NCBI RefSeq assembly: GCF_043290135.1
Contig: NC_134710.1
Location: 137,848,155-137,912,154 of the forward strand
Direction: 5' to 3'
Source of the DNA: Rhipicephalus microplus
Taxonomy: Eukaryota; Arthropoda; Arachnida; Ixodida; Ixodidae
DNA: 64,000 nt
In this document: piece after piece, positions 11,340 through 23,432 of the stretch
Position numbering within the stretch: the first letter of the stretch is position 1
How the letters are laid out: every line of letters starts with the position of its first letter
Program-made: the position numbers and the translations under genes
Notes under the pieces: generated by a model
Seen by the model: the letters and a program-made list of their open reading frames with translations, nothing else
The model's database searches: none
What the model was told of the DNA's origin: nothing

Positions 11340-11440
11340 ATTTATGATGAAATTACACACGGCATCAAAGGCATCCCTGTGGCAGTATCCCAAGCCTGAG
11401 GCACCGAAGCTTAAAATATTTTACTCCGACAAGGTCAAGC

Positions 11441-12476
11441 CTATTTTTGTAAAAGGAGTAATTGGAAATCAGGTTCTAATACAAGAATATCTTGCACATG
11501 TAAAAAAAAAAGTGCGATATTTTTCAGTTTTCCGCAGAATTGGCAGAGGGGTAATATCGTCAGCCCAGCCCTGTACCCATAAAAGTTTAATGGGGGAACA
11601 CGACATCGAAATCTGGTGATCATCACTTCCGATTGTCGAGAATGACTCCACTGCGATTTCTATATTTTAGGTGATTATATTCCGTCCACGTGGTTATTGC
11701 TTCCATCTTATCTGTGTAGATAGCTGATCTTCTAAATCTGACTGCGGTGAAGTATTCTACCACCTTGAGAACCTGATTTATTGGGAGATCTAGCGATGAG
11801 CGGGCTAAGGCGTCGGCCATTTCATTTAATGTTAACCCACAGTGACCTGGTACCCATACTAACTTTAGGTACTTCAGCTGAGACGGAACTAAAGATTGTA
11901 ACGTCTAATGGCACGAGAGGTATGAGAAGTTGTAAGAGCTGTGCATACCGATAGCGAATCAATAATTATTATTGCTCTGTTCTCGTTCCGCGGACGTTTT
12001 CTCAGTGCCAAGATGACTGCCATTAGCTCCGCTTCAAAAACAGGAGTGAAATCGGGTAGCCTCACAGCAAATGACCAGCAAAGTGATTGGGAGAATATTC
12101 CTATGCCTGCCCTGTCCTCAATGACGGAAGCATCTGTGGCTATTATGTTACATGTCGGTGTATGCTGTAGGAAATCCGCTAGCCTGTTCTCTAAGAATTT
12201 GCAGGATTGAAATTTAGAATGTGGAGGAAAGATCTCATCATATTCTATATTAAGAATATAGTTTGAGATATCAGATGCAATTACGTCACTAATGTTGACA
12301 TTTATACTTGTCAGTTTCTTTTGTACATAGATTATCTGCAGTGTATGAAAACGAGGCCAATGAGCGAGAAAGAACGAATCTGGATCACTGATGAAAACGT
12401 ATTCAGCTCTTGTCACTGGTAAGCTGTAAAATTTTAGAAATGTCTGTACTGTTAACAAGTGGAATCGACAGAGCAA
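11441..12476 (-). pseudogene. LINE C-terminal part: RNase H and Cys/His motif
   Basis: The RNase H signature is readable: IATDASVIEDRAGIG (first Asp), EAELMAVILALRKR (Glu), IIIIDSLSVCTAL (second Asp). That leaves the core acidic residues visible. A frameshift lies between this part and the RT frame that ends near 12538, and another break lies near 11890 before the Cys/His motif. The RNase H removes template RNA after reverse transcription in elements of this type. It is not translatable as one protein. Confidence 0.75.
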
Positions 12477-12537
12477 TGTAGGAAGACGCGCTTCCTGATA
12501 AATAACGTTAATTGCTGTAAACTTAGGGGGGCCCCAG

Positions 12538-13889
12538 TCACAAGCGCAGAGCTTCCCGCTCCAAGAGAACTAACCGCTTAGTTTTGTACGCTGGTCCTTC
12601 TGAAAACAAGACACATCCGACTTCTAATATTGGGCGCATATACCTTTTGTATAACATTAACATGGTGTCTCTACGTACGCTAAATTTGCGATTACTCATT
12701 CTTCGCAGTAAGCCTAAAGCCCGTTGAGCTTTAGCCACAGTGTACTCTATATGTAGGCTCCAGTTAAGTTTTTCATTGTACAAAACACCCAAATATTTAA
12801 GGGAGTCTACTTGCGGAATGGGTTCCTGATTATATACAATGTTGATTGAAATGGAATCGGCTATGGGAAACGCCAAGAGAGCGCTCTTTCTTACAATCAA
12901 AGCCATTGAAATTGACTGCAGCCATCTTGCTAGCATGTTCAAGTATATTTGTAATTTTTGCTGTAGAGCATAAATATCATTGTCAGCAGAAAAGAAGGCT
13001 ATATCATCAGCATATACATAGACACAGATATCCTGGCAGTTCGGTATGGAACTCATCAGTATATTAAATAGAAGAGGTGAAAGAACTGCTCCTTGGGGAA
13101 CACCATGATTCTGTTTGTATCTAGATGATGAGCATCCATTCTTGACACAATAAAATTCCCGTGAGGTCAAAAACTCTGCTAACCACGCCGTCATGTACTG
13201 TGGCAAGTTTAAAGTCATCGGTGTATTCAGCAAAATCGAATGTTCAACGCTATCACAGACTTTTGCAATGTCAAGAGTCACTATATAGTGCCGCGTATTG
13301 TCTTCTTTTTTTTAGCAAGCTGTATTCGGCTCTTTAAGTCTGCATGGGAACACCAGATTGAACAATTGGATCTAAAGCCAATTTGTTAAGGTTTTAGTAT
13401 TGACTTGCCTTCTATCCAACTAGTGATCCTACTATGCAGAACCCTCTCTATGAGTTTGACCATGTTAGAAGTTAAGGATATAGGTCTTATATTTCCCATG
13501 GTGAATCCTGATGCCTGTTTCTTAGGTATTGGAATAACCTTCGCTATTTTCCAATCATAAGGAATCCATGCATGCTTTAGAGAATAATTTATAACATTCA
13601 GAATTTCACAGGGAGATGTTTTAAATAATATTTGGATCATAGGTACTGTAATTCTATCCGGGCCCGGGGCTGAAAAAGGTAACTGCCTTATCACGTAGGA
13701 TAGTTCCGACATTGAAACTTCTTCAAAATCAGCCTGGTTTGTACGAATTTGCCACCTGGTAGGTACAGTTGATGTAAATCTACTTTCTAAGCCTTTAGCG
13801 AATAAATCCAGAGCTTTAGTGATTTGCTCGGATGATAGAAGTTCATATTCCGAATTTACTGGTGATGGCAGAATCTTCCTTCTTCTCAT
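12538..13889 (-). pseudogene. LINE reverse transcriptase, frameshifted
   Basis: The first frame (13889-13386) carries FSAPGPDRITVPMI and NIRPISLTSNMVKLIERVL, early RT motifs. A TAA at 13386-13388 and a frameshift near 13290-13310, at an A-rich run, break it. The second frame (13281-12538) carries HGVPQGAVLSPLLFNILM and the catalytic YADDIAFFS, then the thumb-like region DSLKYLGVLYNEKLNW. The catalytic Asp pair is intact even though the frame is not. Confidence 0.85.
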
Positions 13890-14019
13890 GTATCCAAACG
13901 GTGCTTTCTTATTTTTCGGTTTTGAGAGGAAGTTTTAATATCTACGATAATATTCCTCTTTTGCTCTAGCGACTGTGCGTTTAAAATTAACTGCTATAAA
14001 TTTATAATCAGACCAGTTT

Positions 14020-14420
14020 TTAGGGGGATAGATTGTGAATAAGCTGCTGCCAAGCTACCTGGTGAGGGCGGTGATCTCGTGTGCAATCTTCATTCCACCA
14101 AGGACTAGAGGGCGCCCTTTCGGCCGACTCAACAGTAAATTCAGCTCGTTCATAGGCTCTTTTAATAATTGCATTCAACTTCATCACTTTGCAATCATTA
14201 CTCTCGTCGGAGGAAGTCGATAAAGATGATGTTAGGTTATCTCTAAATTTTTTGTAGTTCACAAAGACTCTGACCTGAGGGCGAAAAGGGGTTCTCGGGC
14301 AAGAAATTTCAAAACTTATAGGAAAATGATCACTACTTGTGGCACAGTCCAGCGCTGCCCAGGACGAGCTTGAAATACTCGAGCTTACGAAACTTGAATC
14401 TAAGTGACGGTAGTTATAGC
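14020..14420 (-). pseudogene. LINE endonuclease, C-terminal remnant
   Basis: The frame contains LDSSFVSSSISSSSW and then the characteristic ATSSDHFPISFEI near 14310-14345. SDH-x-P/x-I closes the catalytic core of LINE endonucleases of the APE type. The N-terminal catalytic Glu and most of the domain are missing because the element is truncated at about 14420. Confidence 0.7.
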
Positions 14421-14760
14421 GCGAGAACAAAACGACGACACAGAGACAAGAAGGACACGAAAGACACAAGCACTAACTTCCAACTGAGTTTATTGTGCAG
14501 AGCACGAAAATATATAGAGGAGACAGTAACCATGTGACAAAAACCATATGGCACAAAGAGCAGAACATGAGTAAGAGAAAAAACAACAAAAAACAAGAGC
14601 ACAGAAAAACGGCAAAGAAAAATCTATAAGAAAACGAAATGCAGCACATGGCACGCAATACACAATAATTTCTCGAAGTGAGCTGAAAATTGCTCTCTTG
14701 GCAAATGATTCCACAAGATCAGAAAGCACGCGCGACGTATTTTTTTCCCCGTGCCTTCTC
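14421..14760. repeat. Dispersed repeat with a CTGAGTTTATTG block
   Basis: The run GACGACACAGAGACAAGAAG, then AGCACTAACTTCC and AACTGAGTTTATTGTGCAGA, is a text I associate with a very abundant tick repeat. A diverged inverted match is at 43073-43150 (AATAAATTTAGTTGATAGTT then GCGCTTGTCC) and a weaker one at 16245-16285. It abuts the truncated LINE end. The element class is not established. Confidence 0.5.
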
Positions 14761-15639
14761 TCCCTGCTTAGCTTCCAGCGCTCTCATCGGGACGAGAAGA
14801 GAGAATGCGCTTACAAATTGCGGCAAATCTCGGAGACTCCACGCATACTAAACGGATTCTAAAAAGCTTTGCGGCATTGAATTCATGAGGCAATAAGCTT
14901 TTTTAGTGAATGCATTCCATAGCTACTTGAAAAAGTGTTGCATAACTCCTTTTCATTTTGTTAAGATCAATTCAATTTATTAAGCTTAAAAGCTTGTTAT
15001 GACAGCTTATATTATATGCTCTAAGTATAATACATCTTTAAATGTTTTGTATTTGAAGGGTTGAGACTTGCATCCTGCCGAAAGTCAAGTCCTGCTACTA
15101 CTCAAAGTTGTTGTGAGTTCCTTTGAACGAAAAGAAATAGGACTTTTGTACAGAGGCTCAATTTCAGTTTTTAAAAGTTTTAATATTGTGCAAGTTAGTT
15201 TGATAATGTTAATGATAAGTTAGTTTGATATTGTGCATTATGTTTGATAATGTCTAAAGCAATATATCATCAGTAGCAGTGCTCTAGCAATAGAGACTAA
15301 GGTAAATGTAGGACACTATGCGCCACCAGTGGGACGCTTTGGAATGTGCCCGATCACATCAAGAGTCCAGAGTACAAATTATCACTGGTATTCAAGCTAG
15401 TTATGATTTAAAAAAAAAAGAAGCAGTGCATGACATAACAGAATTCTGCTTGTGTGTTTGATTCATTAAAAGAAGAAGAGGGAGATAATTTGACCTTGCA
15501 GTGAAGAACGCAAAAGTTGTGCAAAAGTTTCGTTTCTGCAGGGCTGCACCTCGCTTGCGAGGGTGCATCTCAGTGGTAGTTTCGTTATCACATAGTACTG
15601 TGTGTGCCTTGCGCACTCATGAAAGTTGCCCTAACGGAA
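14761..15639. other. AT-rich gene-free interval
   Basis: Short direct repeats (TTAGTTTGATAATGTTAATG-like) occur near 15197-15255, and an A run at 15645-15660 closes the interval. No gene is supported. Confidence 0.45.
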
Positions 15640-15934
15640 AGTTAAAAAAAAAAAAAAAAAGCCACATACATGTGTAGTGTAATATGCCCTTCAGAGCAAA
15701 AACACCAGAGCCAGCTGCTGGGCAGTAAAGGCAAGCAACGCTTGGCCAGGCAAATGTCATGAAGCCCTTTCAGGCGTGCGATTCAAATTGTGCTAATGCT
15801 GTGCCAACCACTAAAAAATAATTTTTTTTTTCAAAATAAGCATTTCCTTGGGACAAAATAAGCACTACGAGGTTTCTCAAACACTAATCCAACAATCAAT
15901 GACAACTTAAAATTTGACTTTGATGTCCCTTTAA
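15640..15934 (-). repeat. TTAA-flanked MITE, partial, same family as 50215-50930
   Basis: On the minus strand it begins TTAAAGGGACATCAAAGTCA at 15934. It then shows blocks CTCGTAGTGCTTATTTTG and AAATGCTTATTTTGAA, which align with CTTGTAGTGCTTCTTTTG and AAATGCTTATTTTGAA at 50278-50320. Only one end is recognisable; the inner limit is approximate. Confidence 0.65.
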
Positions 15935-16325
15935 GAACCAATTATCTCGCAGCTTGTGAAAAAACTTGCTAAAATTTATGAGTCGACATGGTACTTCATT
16001 CAGCAAACTCACAGGACAGCAGTACTGCAGCATCAATACTCAGGAATTGAAAATATATAATAAACCAAACACAGAATATCTGTATGCAACTAGGATATGT
16101 TGCTCTATGTACGAAGCCATATAAGGTGACGATTGCTTTCTTTGCCTACATTGAAGGCATGCGACATGCAGCAATATACATCCAAAATTTATGCAGCAAG
16201 CTTAGTGAGTTGGTAAGCTAACATGTTCAGGCATGCAATACAGCACAGACAAAGGACAAAGAAACAGATCACACGAGCGCTGACTCACAAGTAAAAAATT
16301 TTGCGTGCACTAGCAACAAACAGGA
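15935..16325. other. Gene-free interval
   Basis: Contains a fragment near 16245-16285 (acaaaggacaaagaaacag, gagcgctgactcacaa) resembling the dispersed repeat at 14421-14760. Nothing else is supported. Confidence 0.35.
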
Positions 16326-17680
16326 ATGCTCAACACCACGTATGCAGAATCATATTCGATAACATTGAATATAACTCACCTATTCACAAAGCTGACGCCT
16401 TCAGTTCCTACTTTTTTTAGCGTTGACTCACCTTTTCCCACACAAATCACACCACTTAGATGCCTCTCACTATTTTTTTTCTTTCCCACTACTCCTGAAG
16501 AAATATATGGTGTCATACAACACCTCGAATTCATCAGTGCAGGAATTGAAGAAGTCCTGCCTGCTCATATCAAATTAATTTTACACTTAATTTTTGACAT
16601 TGTGTGTTTCATTACGAATTTGATATTCAAAACTGGCATGTTACCTAATGAGCTTAAATGCAGTGAATTACCACAGTTTTTAAAGAAGGTTATAGCACAA
16701 TAATTCATAATTACCGACCCATTTGCATTCTGCCCTTTTTTGGTAAAGTTCTCAGGAAGTTAACTGGAGTGCGCCTATCATATTACCTTAATAAATTTAA
16801 TATTCTGTCACCTCATCAGTACGGCTCTTGTGATCATTTCTCTACTCATCTGGCACTCATTCATCTAACTGATCAACTAAAAAAATCGTTGAGGCAGGTT
16901 TATTTCCATGATCAGTATTCATCGATCTAACAAAAGCATTCGACAGCTTCAATCATAGTATTCTCTTTACTAAACTTGAAGCAATCAGTGTATGTGGCCC
17001 TATAGAGTTACTAAATATCTACCAACATAACCGCGTTCAACTTGTGTCAATTTCTAATGTATATTCTAAAGAATTATCTACGAAAATCCCTCAAAAATCC
17101 ATTTTGGGAATACTCCTATTTTTTATCTATATTGATGATCTATATTAATGATTTGAATTTAATTGCCTGTCCTACACTAATTCCATTCTGATGTCGATGA
17201 CACTACGATACTTACATCTAAGAAAAACATTTCACTTCTCGTTGAGAAGCTAAGCACTGACTTGAGGAATGTTTCAAGTTGGTGCAGTGTGAATTTGTTT
17301 ACTATTAATGCAACCATGGCTAAATTTGTATTTTCATTGCATCAAAAATATTCAGCATCCTTTCCTTCTTTAACTTTTGGCTTGCACTCGATTCCTCCCA
17401 GTCTCTGCTAATCTTTTCTTGGAATTTCTATTGACTCTTACTTGAATACATAATCATATTTCCCACATCAAAAATAAAATAGCATACAGTATCTGTACTC
17501 TAATTAAAAATCATCCATATGTCACACGTGCCACATAACTGTCACTCTTCTACTTCCTTGTTCATTCCCATATTAATTATGGCATAATGTTCTGGGGTAA
17601 CACCTGAAACACTCATTTGGCATTCCTTCAAGTAGTACAGAACCAATTAATAAGAATAATTAATAACAGTTCACCCTTTT
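16326..17680 (+). mobile_element. Decayed CR1/Jockey-like LINE
   Basis: Plus-strand RT remnants are readable across several frames: PTTPEEIYGVIQHLE near 16490, NYRPICILPFFGKVLRKL near 16715, a degraded FIDLTKAFDSFNHSILFTKL near 16930, and IPQKSILGILLFFIYIDDLY near 17090. A C-terminal HINYGIMFWG-like stretch lies near 17570-17600. Many stops and frameshifts are present. The motif style fits the CR1/Jockey superfamily. No tail or target duplication was located. Confidence 0.7.
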
Positions 17681-18734
17681 TAATCGTAAATGTCTACTTC
17701 ACGCACTGCGCGGACCAAAACAAGCAAAACAGCCACGCGAAAAGAAAACTTCGCTGTAATAACTCCTGGGACTTTTCTTCCCCCGCAATATGACCCCCCC
17801 CCCCCCCCCAGAACAGGCGTGAACTTTTCTGAAAAAAAAAAAAAGGTGGGTTCATTAGGCGAGTAAATACGATATATTCTAGCATAAGAACTGTTTGCCA
17901 TAGCTGTAAGCAAGATTGGTCACAGGGAGATATTTTTTATAATTTCTAAAGTCCAAACCAGCTGAAACATATTAAAAAAGTCTGGCTGTCTGAAAGGAAT
18001 GAAATTTCATACGACTACCAGTAAAGCATGTATTTACTATTTCTGTCAAGTTTGCTCATCCCATTAGTATGCATTACGAATTACCTTAGCGTTGATATGT
18101 GCTAAGCCCTTCACCTTAATTCCTTCCGAATTTCATAGATAGTAACCAAAAGCCATTTTATTAGTTTTCAATGTCTAGATGTTTTTCAATAAATCAATGC
18201 CTTGTTCTTAATTTTAATTTTTAAACTTGAAATATATTCTGTCCTCCATTTCTTTCACTCACTTTCTCTCTTTCTGTGTTTGATCATCTTTGTGCACAAA
18301 GCACCCGTCTGTGCTCTATCCTATTAAGACGAATATGTGCACATGCTCTTACAATAATCCAAATCGTACGGTGTTACTACAACCACACACCTTTATCAGT
18401 GGCAATACCATGAATAAATCTATTCTGCACGACAAATGTCATGATGCTGCAGTGCGATAAACTAGAGAACACAGTAGTAAAGGCACTTCATTGCAGGTAA
18501 CAATCACCCTAAATACACAATACTGGTGAGTTGTAAACAAAACAAATATATACGAAGAAGTTGCAGAAATATGGATTTAATAAGGACATGAATGTAGACA
18601 GTGAAGAATGCATACAGGCACTTTTATGCAATGTCTTGCGGCACTAAAGCAGAATATGTGCATAATAAGTCAAGCTGACAGCTAATAAATCTTATAAGTC
18701 TAAACACGACAAACTTTTTAACCAATTATAACAG
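17681..18734. other. Gene-free interval with C and A homopolymers
   Basis: It holds a C run at about 17792-17808 and an A run at 17832-17843. No exon, RNA gene or repeat family was recognised. Confidence 0.45.
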
Positions 18735-18905
18735 TTATATGTGAGGTTTTACATCTCAAATCGAGTTGTGACTATGAGCGTCACCGTAGTAGAGGGCTCT
18801 GAAAATTTTGGCCATCTGGTGTTCTTTAACATGCTCTGACATCACACACGACACGGGCCTTTACCATTTTGCCTCCATCTAAACGCGACCACAACAGTTT
18901 GATCA
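18735..18905 (-). repeat. Ruka-like SINE, body fragment
   Basis: The reverse complement shows TTTCAGAGCCCTCTACTACG and AAAGAACACCAGATGGCC, matching the body of the SINE. The B box and head are missing or too diverged to see. The tail faces lower coordinates. Confidence 0.65.
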
Positions 18906-19393
18906 AGAACAATGCTTTAGTGGCAATGCCTCTTGATCATTAGTTTTCTTGCATACTTTCAAAAAAGAAAATGTCGAGATGAACACTTATAAATTTTTCG
19001 CACAAGTACTTCAATTGCATTACTACTAATAGTGCTGCAATAATGCCTCTACATTACATTACACTTCAGAAGCAAAATGCAAAAAAGTAAAAGCACCGTG
19101 ACAAACAAACGAGCAAAAAAAAAACAGCATTTAAGAGCGGTCCACCTATCCGGTATTCAGGCAACTATTCCTTGTGGGAATGAATGTACACTGCTACTGC
19201 AGGCAAGCTTCACAGATATTCAAGGCAAGAGTCCATCATCATCACCAAAGAAATTCCATCAATCAGATCAATGAAAACTCATTCCATCATTTCTATGTGC
19301 TTGAGAATCTGGTACAGTCAGTGCCCCCTCCCTGTGGCAGGCTCCCCCAGCAAAAATGTAAAAACTGAAAGCAAACTTTGGTGCGCAACTCAC
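18906..19393. other. Intron-like interval of the minus-strand gene
   Basis: It follows the donor of exon 19394-19460 on the minus strand. No repeat or additional exon was recognised. Confidence 0.4.
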
Positions 19394-19460
19394 CAGTCTT
19401 TGAAGCCATTCTTCAGCTTCATCGACTGCCATCGTTGCCTCTTTAGCCTTTACGGCTTGG
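19394..19460 (-). CDS. Internal exon of the minus-strand split gene
   Basis: The acceptor is ACTCATAACAG and the donor CTG|GTGAGT. One base completes the codon left by exon 30332-30397. Then come 22 codons beginning QAVKAKEATMAVDEAEEWLQ and ending RL, leaving phase 0. The segment is charged and helix-prone, and may continue a coiled coil. Open frame, splice sites and phase all agree with the other exons. I do not recognise the protein. The next exon downstream is uncertain (8072-8166 is phase-compatible). Confidence 0.65.
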
Positions 19461-20504
19461 CTGTTATGAGTCTTCAAAGAAAGTAACAGCAAATAACAAT
19501 AAATGATTGCAATAAAAAATAAAACTGCACAGAAAGCACTGTTTTTTTGCCATTTCATAACTCCATATGTATATTACTTTTGCGAAGTAGCATTCCTGTC
19601 AAGTACTTCAAATTATTATAATCAACTAAAACCACAATAGTTGCTACACAATAATGACTAATTGGGTGAAAGGCATACAGAAATAGGAAGATGAGAAGTG
19701 TTCGCAGTGTTCAATGAAGCAGTAAGACAAAAGCCAATGTGGACAATAAGTTTTGTACACCATGACTCAACATTAGTGAAATGAAAATGTTGTGTTGTGC
19801 TATTCAGTTCAGTTTCGTTTTCAGTTTTAGTTGCGAGGTGGCATCTCGAACGGCAGCTATGTATTGTGGCATGCACCGCTAGGGTGCGTATGAGGCGTAT
19901 GTGTACATAGTTGTGAATAAAGCAGTTAGTGACGACGAGATGTTCTAGGCAGACGGTTCTTTATCTCGGTTCGAGGCGCCCAAGTCGTGGGTGGCTGCCG
20001 CTAGCAGCGTTGGCATGCTGTGGCGCTTTGTTCTTCTTCTTCGTCGGTATCGGGGCCACTTCAACCCAGACACAATAGCAAAGTCCAACTAAATGGCTTC
20101 GGGTGGCCCGAAAGCTTGTGACTGGCTCAGCTCGCAGGCCGAGCAGCTTAATAACCTCTCAACTCAGGCCTGAGCAGGGCTTGAGCAACTCAGGTAGGCC
20201 AGACTACTTGCAAAGCCAAACTCAGGCTCGAAATATAGATGTTACTGAGAGATGCTTCTTCAGCATGGCCTGCGTTCTCCCTCCCCCTTCCCCCTCATTG
20301 GGCAAGTTCTTTAGGCGCAGCATAGTGCCCCTGCATTGTACGGTTCTCCTTTCGTTTGAGCCACATTAAGCACATCATAGCAATTAGCTACTATGTGCAA
20401 CAGCATTTAAAATGTGAAATGATGTGCTGCAATTAAACTTGCTGTATCCTGCTTTCGAACATTAGTGTTCCAAAAATCAGCACGTCAAGTAATAATTGTT
20501 ATGC
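19461..20504. other. Intronic interval
   Basis: It shows a GC-rich stretch at about 19960-20200 with no recognised gene. No splice-bounded frame was found. Confidence 0.4.
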
Positions 20505-20690
20505 TTCACATCCCAAAACCAGGATATAATTATGAGAAAGAGAGTAGTAGGGGGCTCTGAAAATTTTGACCACCTGGCTTTCCTTAACATGCACCTAAAT
20601 CTAAGCACATGGGCCTCACACATTTTGTTCTATAAAAATGCAGCCACTGTGGCTGAGATCTAATCCCGTGGGTCACCAGCTTAAGCTACA
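20505..20690 (-). repeat. Ruka-like SINE, diverged
   Basis: Minus-strand blocks include a B-box-like GGGATTAGATCTCAGCC, GTGTGAGGCCCATGTGCTTA and TTTCAGAGCCCCCTACTACT. The sequence is well diverged from the 1519-1757 copy, which suggests an older insertion. Confidence 0.65.
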
Positions 20691-21689
20691 TTGCACCCAT
20701 TTGGCTATTTTCTAAGGGCGGTAGCAGCAGAAAAAACATATTGGCCCCCACTGGATAGTTTTTGTTCTTTTCGTGTGGGCTAAGTTATCCATATATGGTG
20801 ATTTCACAGCCACTGGCATTCCGAATATAGGGTGTCAGAACATGGTGGCTAAGCTACATTTCCAGGTACCAAAATCTAATTTAGCACTTTCAGTGCACAA
20901 AATTATGAGTTTTTATATACGTGGCTTGGTTCCGAGGACAACTTGTTGGGAGCCTCAGTTTGCAGACCACCTACTTGTGAAAGCAACTTTGAACTGAAAT
21001 TCAAAAGGAACAGGATACTTCGTTGCACTCTGCATCAAGAGCGCTCTGCACTTAAAAAGATTGAGATTCGGATGTCTGCAGAACAGCTTGTACTATTTAA
21101 TAGATAGAAGTGCTAGCTGTGACCCGGGAATATTAACGGATCAAATTTTTCCTCACGCATGAAACGATTCCACAATGACAACTGTTCATGCCTCAATGTC
21201 AGCCACTGTGATTTTGAACACACTTACAGCGTACCGATTTTCATTGCTGCCACAAGTCGCACAAGAAAGGTGAAGAGTCAATTTTGCAACAGCTCAAGAA
21301 ATTTTGTCGTCCAGCAATAAAATCATTGCTAATGTCAACTACCTTTGCTTGAATTTCTTGATGCTGTGCTGATCTACATTTTAGTCATGAGGCTTTTGCA
21401 TTTAGTCACTCATCTGAAAATGCTTTAAATTTGAGCACACTGACATGATACTACTTTTGGCAACTTTTATAGCTCTTAACTTAAGTTGACTTTTTTTTTT
21501 GCTAGTTTTTCCCATTCGCTATCTATTGCAAACTTTTCCACCAAGCAACCGTAGGATCACTCAGACTTTTAATACAGGTAGCAGGCCAAGGATTGATCTT
21601 ATAAAGGTGGCCCTGTGACCAGATCCCCTTCAAACTACAGATCAGCAAACTGTACTTCTTTTTGATTGAATTCTGCAATTCGGTGTGCC
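20691..21689. other. Intronic interval without recognised features
   Basis: No exon, RNA gene or repeat family was identified. AT-rich, with a T run near 21491-21500. Confidence 0.45.
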
Positions 21690-21850
21690 AAACCACAATA
21701 TGATTGTAAGGTGCAGACTCAAAATTATATTTTGATCACCTGGAGCTCTTCGAAAATTCACGTAAATCTAAGTACACACAGGCATTTCTGTGTTTCGCCC
21801 CCTTTTGAAATGCAGCCACCATGGCCGGATAATGAGCCTGTGGTCAGTAG
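21690..21850 (-). repeat. Ruka-like SINE, old fragment
   Basis: The minus strand reads CATGGTGGCTGCATTTCAAA, then a degraded body with ATTTTCGAAGAGCTCCAGGT in place of the usual CCGGAGCCC block. It is the most diverged SINE copy called here. Confidence 0.5.
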
Positions 21851-22922
21851 TGCAACAGTTTAGCCTTGGTAAGCCACCATGGCAGGTTTTTTCCTTCTGT
21901 TTATGTTGCAATGACACTGCACAAATGAAGAAACATAAGTCCTTGTTTTTTTCATTGTATGTAATAAATGGGTGTGCTATAGTTGACCTTTTCCTTTTCC
22001 ACTACTTTCTGTCATTTTACTTTATTCTGGATAAGGCTCCCGAGCAAGCAGCACTAACTCCAGTTTCTTCTTTATGCTATTCGTCTATTTGATGATTTTG
22101 TGTGATTGCATTGTTCTTTTTTTCTAATGTTGGCCCAAAGAGAATAAAAATGACATTATAATAACTATAGTGATGACCATAAAAAAGAACAACTGAGCTT
22201 CTGATCACAGTCTCAGAAAAATAAATTAGCTTTGAATCACAGTGGTCCACTGATTTTCTTGTACACACTGGAAGTACGCACCAGATACAGCTTTTTAGTC
22301 GGACCATCATGAGGCATTTCACTGCAAAAGGAACAGGAAAACTTTAATGCTATCACTAGACAAAAAGCTATGAAGCAGTTGATCTACAGGCATTCTCAGC
22401 AGATATGCAACTGCACATTCTCAACAGATATGCAACTGCACAGGATGTAATAGTACACAGTGACTAGCTTGCAAGGCAACCTTCAGTAAGTGCTGACAAA
22501 GAAATATAGAGCATGCAAAAGCTAAGATCAAAAAAGCAGAGATTAAGCAGTTTTATAGTTGCTGCTGTTTAATAAGTGGTACACATGATTTTTCTAGGAA
22601 TAGTAAATGCAGCAAGTTTGCTCCCTGTCTACTATAAATCTTTTAAGTTTTTTACATGGGAGCCAGCAAACTCTTTCAAACTACATCAGTATAAAACTCA
22701 ATAAAGTTTGAAGAGCCATGCCATTGTTACATAGTATATTTATGAGCTTTGTATAGAAGCTTCAAAGAGTCCATAAGGCGATTCTACGCATTTGTCCGCA
22801 TGCAAGATTTAACATCTTAATTACTATAAACACAATCGAAATCATACAACCCCCGAATTATTGAGATCATAAGTAAGAGTGTTTCAGGTTCTCATCACAG
22901 AAACATGTACCTGTAAGCATGT
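21851..22922. other. Intronic interval with a short tandem duplication
   Basis: Near 22392-22440 the phrase CTCAGCAGATATGCAACTGC is repeated directly (CTCAACAGATATGCAACTGC). No gene is supported. Confidence 0.45.
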
Positions 22923-23200
22923 TAAAGGGCCAGTAAACAGGCTCTGCCTATTTTTTTTTTTTTTTGGACTCTACAAGCAAGCTCACCAATTCGTAGAGTA
23001 GACCTCAGCGATCACATTTTCCAATTACAGCACTGCGCAGACCATTCATTTCAAAAAACGATTCCCTCGCCTCTTCCCCTCTGACTAATGCCCCTCATAT
23101 GCACAGTGACGTGAACTTGCCCATGGGCAACTCTATGTGCCCCTGAGCTTGTCGGCTGGTCCCTTGCCCTAAAGATGGTGCCTTGGTCCTGAAGTGATGT
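22923..23200 (+). repeat. TTAA-type MITE fragment related to 29795-30078
   Basis: It begins TTAAAGGGCCAGTAAACAGG, against TTAAAGGGCCAGTCATCAGG at 29795. Both share a CACAGTGACGTGAACTTG-like / GCAGTGACGTCAACTCC-like block further in. The right end is missing or diverged, so the limit is approximate. Confidence 0.55.
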
Positions 23201-23365
23201 AGATATGGCCATGCAGTCTGCATTTTACAGCGAAAGCGGCTATGGGATCACAATAAGGGTCACGTGCCGCGTGGTAGTTGTTCGCCGTCGCCGGTGTCCG
23301 TAACTTCTATCGCATGAAATAAGAAAAAAAAAAACTTAAATCTAAAATAAAGAATCACGAAGGAC

Positions 23366-23432
23366 TTAATGGGATTCGAACCAGCATCCCTTGCATGCCA
23401 GCCCAGTATTCTACCACCGAGCCATGCTGGTT
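23366..23432 (-). repeat. tRNA-Gly-like repeat, family C
   Basis: The minus strand reads GCATGGCTCGGTGGTAGAAT, then TGGCATGC in the anticodon-loop position and a perfect B box (GGTTCGAATCCC). It resembles tRNA-Gly(GCC). The acceptor stem does not pair, and similar sequences occur at 26826-26898 and 48534-48598, so it is a dispersed tRNA-derived repeat rather than a working tRNA. Confidence 0.6.

Larger units (their letters stand above)
11340..14420 (-). mobile_element. Decayed LINE with endonuclease, RT and RNase H (I-superfamily-like)
   Basis: Minus-strand domains occur in the expected order from high to low coordinate: the end of an exonuclease-endonuclease-phosphatase domain, reverse transcriptase, RNase H, and a C-terminal Cys/His motif (CQFCGKLK...FFLH, 11470-11560). 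Elements of the I, Nimb, Loa and R1 groups carry an RNase H domain, so this layout points to the I superfamily. It is 5' truncated at about 14420, where another repeat begins. Frameshifts and stops separate the domains. Confidence 0.8.
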
